Origin: Burkholderiales bacterium
Lineage (GTDB): Bacteria; Pseudomonadota; Gammaproteobacteria; Burkholderiales; Burkholderiaceae_C
Reading direction: 5' to 3'
NCBI GenBank assembly: GCA_947453625.1
Contig: CANGHK010000003.1
Span: 101,118 to 165,117 of the forward strand
Length of the DNA stretch: 64,000 nucleotides
Shown: positions 30,779-39,314 of the stretch, piece after piece
Layout: every line of letters starts with the position of its first letter
Numbering within the stretch: the stretch's first letter is position 1
Position numbers and translations under genes: made by a program
Notes under the pieces: generated by a model
Told to the model about the DNA's origin: nothing
The model's input: the letters and a program-made list of their open reading frames with translations, nothing else
Database searches by the model: none

Positions 30779-31686
30779 GCGCCGCGCCGATGTCGCGTCT
30801 GCGCGCCAACGCGCTGCTGCTGCTGGCCGCGCTGATCTGGGGCTCGGCCTTCGTCGGCCAGTCGCTCGGCATGGCTGACGTCGGGCCGCTGACTTTTACC
30901 GGCCTGCGCTTCGTGCTGGGCGCGCTGGTGGTGTCGCCGCTGGCCTGGCGCGAGTGGCAGGGCTTGCGGGCGGCCGGGCGACCCCCGGGACGGACCGAAG
31001 CGCTGTGGATCATCGGGCTGGGCAGCCTGTTGTGCACCGGCGCGGTGATGCAGCAGGTCGGCCTGCAGACCACCAGCGTGACCAACGCCGGATTTCTGAC
31101 CGCCCTCTACGTGCCGCTGGTGCCCATGCTGGCCTGGCTGTTCCAGCGCCAGTTGCCGCACTGGAGCGTCTGGCCAGCCGCTGCCGGCTGCCTGCTCGGC
31201 GTCTGGCTGCTGACCGGCGCGTCGTTGACATCGCTGTCCGCGGGCGACTGGTGGGTGCTGGCCAGCGCCCTGCCCTGGGCCGTGCATGTGCTGCTGGTGG
31301 GCCAGGTGGCGAACCGGATACGCGGCGCCTACCTGCTGGCCTGCGGCCAGTTTGCGGTCTGCGGCATCGCCTCGAGCGGGCTGGGGCTGACCACTGAAAG
31401 CCTCAGCGCCGACGGCCTGCGGCTGGCCGCCGGCGCCATCGTCTACACCGGCGTGCTGTCGGTCGGCGTGGGTTTCACCTTGCAGGTCATCGCCCAGCGC
31501 AATGCCCACCCAGCCGACGCGGCCATCATCCTGTCGTCAGAAACCGTGTTCGCCGCGCTGTTCGGCGCCTGGTTCATGGGCGACCGCTTGCCTGCCACCG
31601 GACTGCTGGGCTGTGCGCTGATCCTGGCCTGCATCCTGGCGGTGCAGATCCTGCCGCAACGCCAACCGCTCTGGGCCGCACCATGA
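30775..31686 (+). CDS. DMT superfamily (EamA) transporter
   Basis: 303 aa with ten predicted hydrophobic helices in two EamA repeats (LLAALIWGSAFVGQSLG, GPLTFTGLRFVLGALVVSPL; second repeat near VYTGVLSVGVGFTLQVIAQ and SSETVFAALFGAWFMGD). Probable metabolite exporter; substrate unknown. The TTG start (TTGA overlap with rsxB) has an AGGA at good spacing; an ATG five codons later is the alternative. Overlaps nth by 4 bp. Confidence 0.87.
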   Translation: MSAAPMSRLRANALLLLAALIWGSAFVGQSLGMADVGPLTFTGLRFVLGALVVSPLAWREWQGLRAAGRPPGRTEALWIIGLGSLLCTGAVMQQVGLQTTSVTNAGFLTALYVPLVPMLAWLFQRQLPHWSVWPAAAGCLLGVWLLTGASLTSLSAGDWWVLASALPWAVHVLLVGQVANRIRGAYLLACGQFAVCGIASSGLGLTTESLSADGLRLAAGAIVYTGVLSVGVGFTLQVIAQRNAHPADAAIILSSETVFAALFGAWFMGDRLPATGLLGCALILACILAVQILPQRQPLWAAP

Positions 31687-32321
31687 AAATCGCCGACATC
31701 GCGCCTTTCTTCGCCACCCTGGCCGCCGCCAACCCGCAGCCGGCCAGCGAGTTGGAATACACCTCGGTGTTCGAGTTGCTGGCCGCCGTGCTGCTGTCGG
31801 CGCAAGCCACCGATGTCAGTGTCAACAAGGCCACGCGCCGGCTGTTCCCGCTGGCCAACATGCCGCAGCAGATGCTGGCGCTGGGCGAGGCAGCGGTGGC
31901 CGAGCAGATCCGCACCATAGGCCTGTACCGCAACAAGGCCAAGCATTTGCTGCGGACCTGCCGCATGCTGGTCGACCAGCATGGCGGCCAGGTGCCGCGC
32001 GACCGCGATGCGCTCGAGGCCTTGCCCGGTGTCGGCCGCAAGACCGCCAACGTGGTGCTGAACGTCGCCTTCGGCGAGGCCACCAACCCGGTCGACACCC
32101 ATGTCTTCCGGGTCTGCAACCGCACCGGGCTGGCGCCGGGCAAGACGCCGCGGGCGGTGGAAGTCCAGCTCGACAAGCGCGTGCCGGTCGAATTTCGGCG
32201 CGATGCCCACCACTGGCTGATCCTGCATGGGCGCTATGTCTGCACCGCACGTTCGCCGAAATGCGCGCAGTGCACGGTGCGCGCCTGGTGCGACACCGGC
32301 AAGAAGCTCGAGACGGCATAG
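31683..32321 (+). CDS. nth: Endonuclease III
   Basis: 212 aa base-excision repair glycosylase/AP lyase for oxidised pyrimidines. Helix-hairpin-helix LPGVGRKTANVVLNVAFG with the catalytic lysine, then NPVDTHVFRV with the catalytic aspartate, and the C-terminal [4Fe-4S] motif C-x6-C-x2-C-x5-C (CTARSPKCAQCTVRAWC). Overlaps the transporter gene by 4 bp and converges on btuD. Confidence 0.96.
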   Translation: MKIADIAPFFATLAAANPQPASELEYTSVFELLAAVLLSAQATDVSVNKATRRLFPLANMPQQMLALGEAAVAEQIRTIGLYRNKAKHLLRTCRMLVDQHGGQVPRDRDALEALPGVGRKTANVVLNVAFGEATNPVDTHVFRVCNRTGLAPGKTPRAVEVQLDKRVPVEFRRDAHHWLILHGRYVCTARSPKCAQCTVRAWCDTGKKLETA

Positions 32322-32433
32322 CCGGCGCAGTCGGCGGCTGGCCGATTCGGCGCGGCCGCACAGCAGCGGACGGCCGCCACAGCGCGTCGGCACCGGGCTC
32401 GAGCGGCACCGGATTCACGCGCGGCTCGGTCTG

Positions 32434-33249
32434 TCAGTGCTCCCCGTCCAGATCGTCCAGCGTCGGCACGGCGACCCAGCGCTGACGCGCCGGATCGCCC
32501 GGGTTCGCCGCCAGCGCCTCGATCGTGAAAGCATGCTCGAACACCTCGACCAGCTGTTGCCGGACCGCGCAGTCGGCCGGCGCCCCGTCGGCCACCAACC
32601 GGCCCGCGGCCATCACCAGCAGGCGGTCGGCGGCCAGCGCCAAATTAAGGTCGTGCAGCACCACCGCCACCGCCGCGCCGCTGCGGGCACGCCGGCGCAG
32701 GCTGCGCACCAGCGCCCGTTGGTGCGGTGCGTCGAGGTGGGTGGTGGGCTCGTCGAGCAGCAACACCCCCGCGCCGACCGCCAGCGCGCGCGCCAGCAGC
32801 ACGCGCTGGCGCTCGCCGCCCGACAGCGAACTCAGTCGGCGCCCGGCCAGCGCGCTGCATTCGGTCTCGGCCATCGCCGCCTGAACCGCCTGCTCGTCGG
32901 TGCGGGACGGCGCGCCGAACAGGCCATGGCGCGGCAGGCGGCCAAGGCGCACCACATCGGCCACCGCGATCTCGCCCTCGGCCTCGCCCTGCTGCGACAG
33001 CCAGGCCAGGCGCTGGGCGCGCTCGCGCGCCGGCCAATCGGCCAGCGGCCGGCCGGCCAGGCGCACGCTGCCGGCGTCGGCCTGGCGCAAGCCGGCCAGC
33101 AGCGACAGCAGGCTGCTCTTGCCAGCCCCGTTCGGACCGACCAGCGCGACCCATTGGCCGGCGGCCAGGGCCAGGTCGACGCCGTCGACCAGTGGCCGGC
33201 CAGCCAGCCGCAGCACCAGGCCCTGGGCCTGCAGCGCGGGCGCGGTCAT
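32434..33249 (-). CDS. btuD: Cobalamin/iron-chelate ABC transporter ATPase
   Basis: 271 aa from ATG 33249. Walker A LVGPNGAGKSSLLSLLAG, Q-loop in RLAWLSQQGEAEG, signature LSSLSGGERQRVLLARAL, Walker B GVLLLDEPTTHLD and the H-loop VVLHDLNLA. FecE/BtuD family of vitamin B12, haem and siderophore importers. Last gene of a riboswitch-led operon (btuB-F-C-D), which argues for cobalamin. Confidence 0.93.
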   Translation of the reverse strand: MTAPALQAQGLVLRLAGRPLVDGVDLALAAGQWVALVGPNGAGKSSLLSLLAGLRQADAGSVRLAGRPLADWPARERAQRLAWLSQQGEAEGEIAVADVVRLGRLPRHGLFGAPSRTDEQAVQAAMAETECSALAGRRLSSLSGGERQRVLLARALAVGAGVLLLDEPTTHLDAPHQRALVRSLRRRARSGAAVAVVLHDLNLALAADRLLVMAAGRLVADGAPADCAVRQQLVEVFEHAFTIEALAANPGDPARQRWVAVPTLDDLDGEH

Positions 33250-33259
33250 GACCACTCGT

Positions 33260-34306
33260 TCATGCCGGCGCGCTCTGCCGCCGCAGCAACACCAGCAGAT
33301 AGACCCCGCCGAGCAGCGCAGTCAACACCCCGACCGGCAGTTCCTGGGGCGCAATGACGCTGCGCGCCAGCAGGTCGGCGGCCAGCAGCAAGACGCCGCC
33401 TGCCGCAGCCGACAAGGACAGCAGCGCGCCATGCGTCACCACCACCCAGCGCCGCACCAGGTGAGGCGCGGCCAGGCCGACAAAAGCCACCAGCCCGGCC
33501 TGCGACACCGCCGCACCGGTGGCCAGTGCCATCACCACCACCAGCAGCAGGCGCACCCGCGGCAGTTGCAAGCCCAGGCTGGCGGCGCTGGCCTCGCCCA
33601 GCACCAGGGCATCGAGGACGCGGGCAAAGCGCAAGGCCAGCGGCAGCACCGCCACCAACGCGCCGACCAGCAGGCCCACGCTGTCCCAGCCCAGAAAACC
33701 GGTGCTGCCAAGCAGGAAGGCCTGGCGGCCGCGCAGCGCCTCGGGCGACAACATCAGCAGCAAGTCGGAGGCCGCGCCCATCAGCACACCCACCACCACG
33801 CCGCACAGCAGCAGCCGCACCGGACGCGCCGCGCCGCCGGCCAGCAGCAGGGTCAGCCCGACCCCCGCCAAGGCGCCGGCAAAGGCCGCCCCGACCAGCC
33901 CGAGGCGCATCAGCCCACTCACCGCAGCCAGTCCGAGGGAGGCCCCGCCCAGCCCGCCAAACCCAGCCACTCCGCCGCCCGCCAGCACCATCACGACCCC
34001 CAGGCCGGCGCCTGAAGCCGACCCGAGCAGATAGGGGTCGGCCAGCGGGTTGCGGAACAGGCCTTGTGCCAGCGCGCCGGCCAGCCCCAGCAAGGCGCCG
34101 GCGGCAAGCGCACCCAGGCTGCGCGGCGCCCGGATCTGCCAGACCAGCTCGCCCTCGTCGGCCCAGGCCAGGCTGAAACCTTCGCTGCCCGCAGCCAGGC
34201 CAACCAGCAGCAAGAGCAATGCCGCGGCGACCAGCAGCACACCCAGGCCCAGCGGCTTGCGCCAGGGCATCAGCACGGTCGGCTTCAAGTCCAGCGCGGC
34301 GCTCAT
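33260..34306 (-). CDS. btuC: Cobalamin ABC transporter permease (FecCD family)
   Basis: 348 aa from MSAALDLKPTV; the track ORF runs 147 codons into btuF in another gene's territory. Ten hydrophobic segments and FecCD signatures RAPRSLGALAAGALLGLAGALAQGLFRNPLADPYLLGSASGAGLG and, near the end, AFVGLAAPHLVRRWVV and QELPVGVLTALLGGVYLLVLL. Forms the inner-membrane channel with BtuD. ATGA overlap with btuF. Confidence 0.93.
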   Translation of the reverse strand: MSAALDLKPTVLMPWRKPLGLGVLLVAAALLLLLVGLAAGSEGFSLAWADEGELVWQIRAPRSLGALAAGALLGLAGALAQGLFRNPLADPYLLGSASGAGLGVVMVLAGGGVAGFGGLGGASLGLAAVSGLMRLGLVGAAFAGALAGVGLTLLLAGGAARPVRLLLCGVVVGVLMGAASDLLLMLSPEALRGRQAFLLGSTGFLGWDSVGLLVGALVAVLPLALRFARVLDALVLGEASAASLGLQLPRVRLLLVVVMALATGAAVSQAGLVAFVGLAAPHLVRRWVVVTHGALLSLSAAAGGVLLLAADLLARSVIAPQELPVGVLTALLGGVYLLVLLRRQSAPA

Positions 34307-35271
34307 GGTGAACCCGTAGCCGGTTTGGCCAGCGTCGCCAGATTCACCAGACAGTCGGCGATCAGGTCCGCCGCTTCGGCCAAACGCGGCCCGGGGCGCA
34401 CCAGGGTGTCGAAGCGCGATTCGGCAAAGCCGCAGCTGCGGCCTTGGCGCAGCGCGGCGATCGCCGACCAACCCGGCCGGCGAGCCATCTCGGTCAAATC
34501 GTGGGCCGAGGCCATCACCAGGCCGGGTTGCGCGCGCACCACGAACTCGGGGTTGAGCTTGGGGAACGGGCCCAGCGCGCCCGGCACCACATTGCCCAGG
34601 CCCAGCCGCGCCAGCAGCGCACCGACGAAACTGGCTTCGCCCGCGGCATAGGGCGCCGGGCTGACCTCGAAATACACCCGCTGGCCGCGCAGCGCCGGCG
34701 GCACGCGGGCGGCGGCCGCGCTGATGCGGCGGTCGATCTGGGCCCACAGCGCGTCACCCTGCCCAGGCAAACCCAAGGCCAGCGCCAGCACCTGCAGCAC
34801 ATGGCGGGTGTCGGGCAGCGACTGGGCTTCGAGCGCCAGCACCGTCAGCCCCAAACCTTCGAGCCTGGCGGTGACGCGGGTCGACACCGCCGCCAGCACC
34901 AGGTCGGGCTTGAGCCTGACGATGGCCTCGACCTGCGTGTCCTCCAGCCCGCCCAGCTTGGGCAGGGCCGCCGCCGACGCAGGCCAATTCGAGAAGCGGT
35001 CGGTGCCGACGAGACGGCCGCAGGCCTGCAGCGCGCAGACCGACTCGGTCAGCGAGGGCAAGAGCGAGACGATGCGCTGCGGCGGGCGGTCGAAGCGGAC
35101 CGGACGACCGCGGTCGTCGGTCACCGTGACGGTGGCCGCGGTCGCTGTCCCGATGACGGCCGCGGCCATCGCCACCAGCGGCGCCAGCATCAGCCCGCCC
35201 AGCAGCGCCGGCAGCGTTCGGCCGCGGCCCCGCCAGCCGCTGCGCAGGCAGGTCGACACCAGCTTGCGCAC
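34303..35271 (-). CDS. btuF: Cobalamin-binding periplasmic protein
   Basis: 322 aa with GTG start 3 bp after the btuB stop. Signal segment of about 45 aa (LLGGLMLAPLVAMAAAVIG, likely cut at ATA-AT). Class III periplasmic-binding fold: RPPQRIVSLLPSLTESVCALQAC, then LKPDLVLAAVS and ASAHDLTEM. BtuF/FhuD family. It captures B12 delivered by BtuB and passes it to BtuCD. Confidence 0.91.
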   Translation of the reverse strand: MRKLVSTCLRSGWRGRGRTLPALLGGLMLAPLVAMAAAVIGTATAATVTVTDDRGRPVRFDRPPQRIVSLLPSLTESVCALQACGRLVGTDRFSNWPASAAALPKLGGLEDTQVEAIVRLKPDLVLAAVSTRVTARLEGLGLTVLALEAQSLPDTRHVLQVLALALGLPGQGDALWAQIDRRISAAAARVPPALRGQRVYFEVSPAPYAAGEASFVGALLARLGLGNVVPGALGPFPKLNPEFVVRAQPGLVMASAHDLTEMARRPGWSAIAALRQGRSCGFAESRFDTLVRPGPRLAEAADLIADCLVNLATLAKPATGSP

Positions 35272-35274
35272 TGC

Positions 35275-37149
35275 TCAGAGCCGCCAGCGCAGGCCGCCAA
35301 ACACACCGCGCGGCGGCTGCTTGTAGCCGGTGGCCGTCTGGTAGTGCCTGTCGCCCAGGTTCTCGATGCGGGCGAACCACTGCAGGCTGCCGCTCTGGTC
35401 CCACTGAGCGGTCATATCGGCCACGCCGTAGGCCGGCAAATTGGCACCGGCGCTGTCGGGCCGATCGCCGACGTAGCGTGCCGCCAGCCCGACGCGCCAG
35501 CCCGCGCCCAGGTCTTGCGACAGCGCGGCCGAAGCCAGCGCCTTGCTGCGGCGCAGACGCTGCGTGCCGGTAACCGCGTCGACCGGGTCTTGCGTTGTCA
35601 GCCCGGCACGCAGGTCGGCCGACCCGACGCGGCCTGCGTACGACAACTCCAGGCCGCGGTTGCGGGTGCGCGCCAGGTTGCCGAAGGCCTGGAGGGTGGT
35701 GTCGTACTCCAGTTCCTGCTCGACCCGGGTCTGGAACAGCGTGGCACGCAGCCGCTGGCCGGCCACCGCCCATTGCAGCCCCAGTTCGGCAGAGCGCGCC
35801 AGTTCGGGCTGCAGGGCCGGGTTGCCGTAGTACGGTGCATACAGGTAGCCCAGCGGCGGCGCGCTGAAGGCATTGCCCAGGCTTGCGATCAGCTTCCAGG
35901 CCGGTGCCACCTGCCAGCCCCAGCCCAGGCTGCCGCTGGCCTTGGCGCCTGTGCCGCCAGTGTGGTCCTGGCGCAGGTTGAGCGCCAAGTCATGCGGGCC
36001 CAGCTTGGCCTGCAGGCCGCCGAACAGCGCCGTCACGCTCCGCGCGTGGGCGTATACGCCACCAAAGCCGTCGTCGGCATCGATACGCTGGCGCTGGTGG
36101 TCCAGCCCGGCAGTCAGCGTGGTGGCCGACGACAGCGCCAGGGTGTTGACCCAGTTCAAGGCAGCGACCTGGGTCTGGTACTGGCCGGTGTAGCCATAGT
36201 CGCCGGTTTCGACATAGCGCGCGTCGTCACGCTGACTGGACAGGCTGAGCGCGCTGCGCCAGGCGGCGCTGAACTGGTCGGCGCTGCTCAGGTGGACCAG
36301 GTCCTTGCGGGTGCGGCTGGTCTGCACATCGGCGGGCGTGGCGAAGGCCGAGTCGTAGTCGAGTTGCCCGTCGCTGTGCACCCAGCCGAAACCCAGGCGG
36401 TGGCCGTCGGCCAGCGAGTGCGACAGGTTGAAAGCCGCGCTGGTGTTGCGGTAGCCGTCGCGGTCCGGGTTGGCGGCCGGGACCTGCTGGGAATCTACCG
36501 CCGAAAATCCGTGATCGGACTCGCGCGACACGCCCAGCGACAGCGCTGTGGCGCCCAGCGTGGCCGAGCCCTGCGCCGCGCCATGGACGAAACCGCGCGA
36601 GCCGGCCTCCAGGCGCACGCTGGCCTGCGGCGCAGCGCTGGCTTGGCGGGTGAAGACCTGGATTACGCCACCCACCGCACCGCTGCCGTAGAGCGCCGAG
36701 ACGTTGCCCCGCACGATCTCGATGTGGTCGATCTGGTCCAGCATCAGGTGCTCGATGCCGACCAGGCCGGTCGCGTCCTGGCGCGACATGACCATGCCGT
36801 CGACCAGCACCAACACCTGCCGGGTGGGCGCGCCGCGCAGGAACAGCGAGGTGACAGTGCCGCGTCCACCATTGCTGGCGAACTGCACACCGGCCTCGGC
36901 CGCCAGCAGCGCGGGCAGGTCCACCGCCTGCGAACGCTCGATATCACCGCGCGTCAGCAGCGTGGTGTGCGGCAAGGCGTCGGTGAGGAACTGCGGGCCG
37001 CGCGAGGCGGTCACCACCACCGGGGCTTGCTCGAATTCGGCACTGAGCGCCGGCCCGCAGGCCAGGCCCAGCAACAGCGGCGCTGCAGCGCGCGCACCGA
37101 TCAATGCAGCGGCCCGAGGAGGCCGCCCGGAAACCAGGGAAGGAGTCAT
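35275..37149 (-). CDS. btuB: TonB-dependent outer-membrane cobalamin receptor
   Basis: 624 aa from MTPSLVSGRPP; the track ORF continues through the riboswitch and is wrong upstream. Signal peptide up to about residue 35 (PALSA-EF), a TonB-box-like APVVVTASR, plug domain (NGGRGTVTSLFLRGAPTRQVLVLVDGM, IEIVRGNVSALYGSGAVGGVIQVFT), then a 22-strand barrel ending in the aromatic C-terminus FGGLRWRL. Length fits BtuB (about 600 aa). First gene of the operon and directly downstream of a cobalamin riboswitch. Confidence 0.94.
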   Translation of the reverse strand: MTPSLVSGRPPRAAALIGARAAAPLLLGLACGPALSAEFEQAPVVVTASRGPQFLTDALPHTTLLTRGDIERSQAVDLPALLAAEAGVQFASNGGRGTVTSLFLRGAPTRQVLVLVDGMVMSRQDATGLVGIEHLMLDQIDHIEIVRGNVSALYGSGAVGGVIQVFTRQASAAPQASVRLEAGSRGFVHGAAQGSATLGATALSLGVSRESDHGFSAVDSQQVPAANPDRDGYRNTSAAFNLSHSLADGHRLGFGWVHSDGQLDYDSAFATPADVQTSRTRKDLVHLSSADQFSAAWRSALSLSSQRDDARYVETGDYGYTGQYQTQVAALNWVNTLALSSATTLTAGLDHQRQRIDADDGFGGVYAHARSVTALFGGLQAKLGPHDLALNLRQDHTGGTGAKASGSLGWGWQVAPAWKLIASLGNAFSAPPLGYLYAPYYGNPALQPELARSAELGLQWAVAGQRLRATLFQTRVEQELEYDTTLQAFGNLARTRNRGLELSYAGRVGSADLRAGLTTQDPVDAVTGTQRLRRSKALASAALSQDLGAGWRVGLAARYVGDRPDSAGANLPAYGVADMTAQWDQSGSLQWFARIENLGDRHYQTATGYKQPPRGVFGGLRWRL

Positions 37150-37229
37150 GGATGTCAAGCAACAAGATACGCCTGCCCCAGCGTCCCCGCAGGTGCAGAC
37201 CGATCGCGCGCGCCGAACCCGACACGCGC

Positions 37230-37432
37230 CCCTTGTTGGCCGGTATCCGGGCTGGCGGAAACAACCCCTGTGGCCTTCCCGACCCCTTGCGGGGCCAGTG
37301 GCGTCTGACACAGGAGCGGAGACTGAGGGCGCCAGGCGCCTGCAGTCTCGTCCGCTTACCGTTGCGGGGGCAGCGCAGGTTGGACCATCCTCCGTGGGGC
37401 GATGATCTTCCTGCTTCCCGTTTAACCCGACC
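37230..37432 (-). promoter_or_regulatory. Cobalamin riboswitch upstream of btuB
   Basis: On the minus strand, in order: AACGGGAAGCAGG, the conserved CCCGCAACGGTAAGCGGACGAG, GCCACTG with the following GGGAAGGC, and the B12-box-like AGCCCGGATACCGGCC about 90 nt before the btuB ATG. These are the signature blocks of the adenosylcobalamin riboswitch and appear in the correct order and spacing. High B12 would be expected to shut down btuBFCD. The remaining part of the 37150-37546 gap carries the promoters. Confidence 0.92.
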
Positions 37433-37546
37433 GCAGTTGACATACGGCCGGAGCACCAACGGGCCGATGCTACCGCATTGCCGGCGCCGATACGGCGGGC
37501 CGGCCGCCTACAATCGACAGTCACACAGGAGAGGCGGCGGCTGGCC

Positions 37547-37804
37547 ATGTCAAGACTTGATGATCTCGCCGAGCGAATCGAACGTTTGGTGATGCGGCAC
37601 GAGGAACTCAAGCGCACCAATGAATTGCTCGAACAGCAACTCGTCAGCGTGATCAGCGAGCGCGACAGCCTGCGCTCGCGTCTGTCGGCAGCCCGCGCCC
37701 GCATCGACGCGCTGCTAGACCGCCTGCCGGCCGAGCCCGTGGCGACACCCGCCGTCACGCCGGCGCTGCGCCAAGCCGGCCCGCCTGACCGGGAAGCCGC
37801 ATGA
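37547..37804 (+). CDS. ZapB-like coiled-coil cell division protein (TIGR02449 type)
   Basis: 85 aa from MSRLDDLAERIERLV. Almost entirely heptad-patterned helix (VMRHEELKRTNELLEQQLVSVISERDSLRSRL) with a Pro-rich tail. Proteins of this kind precede zapA in betaproteobacteria and are annotated as ZapB-like or TIGR02449. Overlaps zapA by 4 bp. Role in Z-ring support is inferred from the neighbour. Confidence 0.8.
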   Translation: MSRLDDLAERIERLVMRHEELKRTNELLEQQLVSVISERDSLRSRLSAARARIDALLDRLPAEPVATPAVTPALRQAGPPDREAA

Positions 37805-38151
37805 ACCAAGTCGAGACCACCATCCTGGGCCAGAGCTATATGCTGGCCTGCCCGCCCGACGGCGAGAAACTGCTGCGCGAAGCAGTGGCCATCGTCGACC
37901 GCGAGATGAGCGCGATACGCGACGCCGGCAAGGTCAAGGCGCGCGAGCGCATCGCCGTGCTGACCGCGCTCAACCTGGCCTACCAGCGCGCCGAGCAAGA
38001 CCGTGCGACAGCGCCTGAGGCCGCGGCGTCACCCTCCACCATCGCGACCGAACCCAACACCGAAGCAAACACCGAACCCGGCGCGGTGGACATCGAGCGC
38101 CTGATCCAGCGGATCGACGCCACACTGGGCGACGACGGGCTGTTGCTGTAG
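37801..38151 (+). CDS. zapA: Cell division protein ZapA
   Basis: 116 aa. ZapA crosslinks FtsZ filaments at mid-cell. The N-terminal domain (VETTILGQSYMLACPPDGEKLLREAVAIVDREM, then KARERIAVLTALNLAYQ) is typical; a Thr/Glu/Pro-rich linker separates it from the C-terminal helix. The 6S RNA gene follows directly, an arrangement shared by many proteobacteria. Confidence 0.93.
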   Translation: MNQVETTILGQSYMLACPPDGEKLLREAVAIVDREMSAIRDAGKVKARERIAVLTALNLAYQRAEQDRATAPEAAASPSTIATEPNTEANTEPGAVDIERLIQRIDATLGDDGLLL

Positions 38152-38195
38152 AAGATTCCACCAACCCACCGTCCGAAAGGGCGGGGGACTGTGCT

Positions 38196-38201
38196 TAGAA
38201 T
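38196..38201 (+). promoter_or_regulatory. -10 element of the 6S RNA promoter
   Basis: TAGAAT lies 7 nt before the first base of the 6S RNA terminal stem (38208), the correct distance for a sigma-70 -10 box. The -35 box is not clear. Confidence 0.55.
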
Positions 38202-38207
38202 GTTCCC

Positions 38208-38384
38208 GTCCGTTGCGTGTGCGTGAGTCTTAATTTCCTTGATCCGATGCTCATCGAGCCAGGGCTTGGAATATTGCAGAGCGGGTGTGATCGTCTCGCG
38301 TCAGATGAACCCGAAGCCCTGTTGACCTCGCCCACCTGATTCTCCCTTTGGGATCAGGAACGCGGCTCATGGCTCGCAACGGAC
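38208..38384 (+). ncRNA. ssrS: 6S RNA
   Basis: 177 nt. The ends pair perfectly (GTCCGTTGCG at 38208-38217 with CGCAACGGAC at 38375-38384). The 3' part contains the CCTGATTCTCCCTTTGGGATCAGG hairpin seen in beta-proteobacterial 6S RNAs, and the position just after zapA is diagnostic. 6S RNA imitates an open promoter, binds sigma-70 RNA polymerase and down-regulates transcription in stationary phase. The rest of 38152-38477 has no gene. Confidence 0.85.
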
Positions 38385-38477
38385 ACCCTCCCGCCACCGA
38401 ATGACACCGCCTTGGGTTGGCGTGCGCAAGGTCATGCGCAGTGTCGTGCGCCTGCTGACCTTGCCGGACAAGCCTTG

Positions 38478-39299
38478 ATGTCTTTTCTCGATCCCCGACT
38501 CGTGGCTGAACTGCTGCTGCTGGGCGCCTGCACCGGTTTCCTGGCGGGCTTGCTCGGCATTGGCGGCGGCATGCTGATGGTGCCCTTTCTGACGCTGATC
38601 TTCAGCCACCGCGGCATAGACGCCGGGCTGTCGGTGAAGATGGCGATCGCCACCTCGATGGCCACCATCCTGTTCACCTCGATCGCCAGCGTGCGCGCCC
38701 ATCACCAGCGCGGCGCCGTGCGCTGGGATCTGGTGCGCCGGCTCGCGCCGGGCATCGTGGTCGGCGGGCTGGCCTCCGGCGCGGGGGTGTTCGCCGTGCT
38801 CAAAGGCTCGACGCTGGCGCTGCTGTTCTCGCTCTTCATCGGCTTCTCGGCGACCCAGATGCTGTTGAACCGCAAGCCCAAGCCCAGCCGGCAAGTGCCG
38901 GGGCCGCTGGGCGCCGGCGCGGCGGGCGGGGTGATAGGCCTGGTGTCCGGGCTGCTGGGCGCGGGCGGCGCCTTCATCTCGGTGCCCTTCATGACCTGGT
39001 GCAATGTGGCGATGGCCAACGCCGTGGCCACCAGCGCGGCGCTGGGATTCCCGATCGCGCTGGCCAACACCTTGGGCTATGTGATCGCGGGCCGGAACCT
39101 GCCGTCGCCACCACCCGGCGCGTTGGGATACCTGATGCTGCCCGTGCTGGCCGTGATCGCCGCGGCCAGCGTCGTCACCGCGCCGCTGGGCGCCCGGGTG
39201 GCACACAGCGTGGACACCCGGCACCTGAAGAAGGTGTTCGCCACCCTGTTGTACGGCCTGGCCATCTACATGGTCTGGCAAGCCCTGGCCGGGCACTGA
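38478..39299 (+). CDS. TauE/SafE family sulfite exporter-like membrane protein
   Basis: 273 aa from MSFLDPRLVAEL; the track ORF adds 22 residues from the 6S region. About eight hydrophobic helices arranged as a duplicated unit, with the TauE/SafE glycine motifs GFLAGLLGIGGGMLMVPFL and GLVSGLLGAGGAFISVPFM. Members export sulfite, sulfoacetate or similar anions; substrate unknown here. 15 bp before the FAH-family gene, probably one transcript. Confidence 0.88.
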   Translation: MSFLDPRLVAELLLLGACTGFLAGLLGIGGGMLMVPFLTLIFSHRGIDAGLSVKMAIATSMATILFTSIASVRAHHQRGAVRWDLVRRLAPGIVVGGLASGAGVFAVLKGSTLALLFSLFIGFSATQMLLNRKPKPSRQVPGPLGAGAAGGVIGLVSGLLGAGGAFISVPFMTWCNVAMANAVATSAALGFPIALANTLGYVIAGRNLPSPPPGALGYLMLPVLAVIAAASVVTAPLGARVAHSVDTRHLKKVFATLLYGLAIYMVWQALAGH

Positions 39300-39314
39300 C
39301 CCCAGGAGAACAGG

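Noticed and set aside
34444-37308. 954-aa plus-strand ORF over the btu genes
   Set aside because: Antisense shadow of btuF/btuB; His/Gln/Arg/Ala-rich translation with no domain, runs across the riboswitch.
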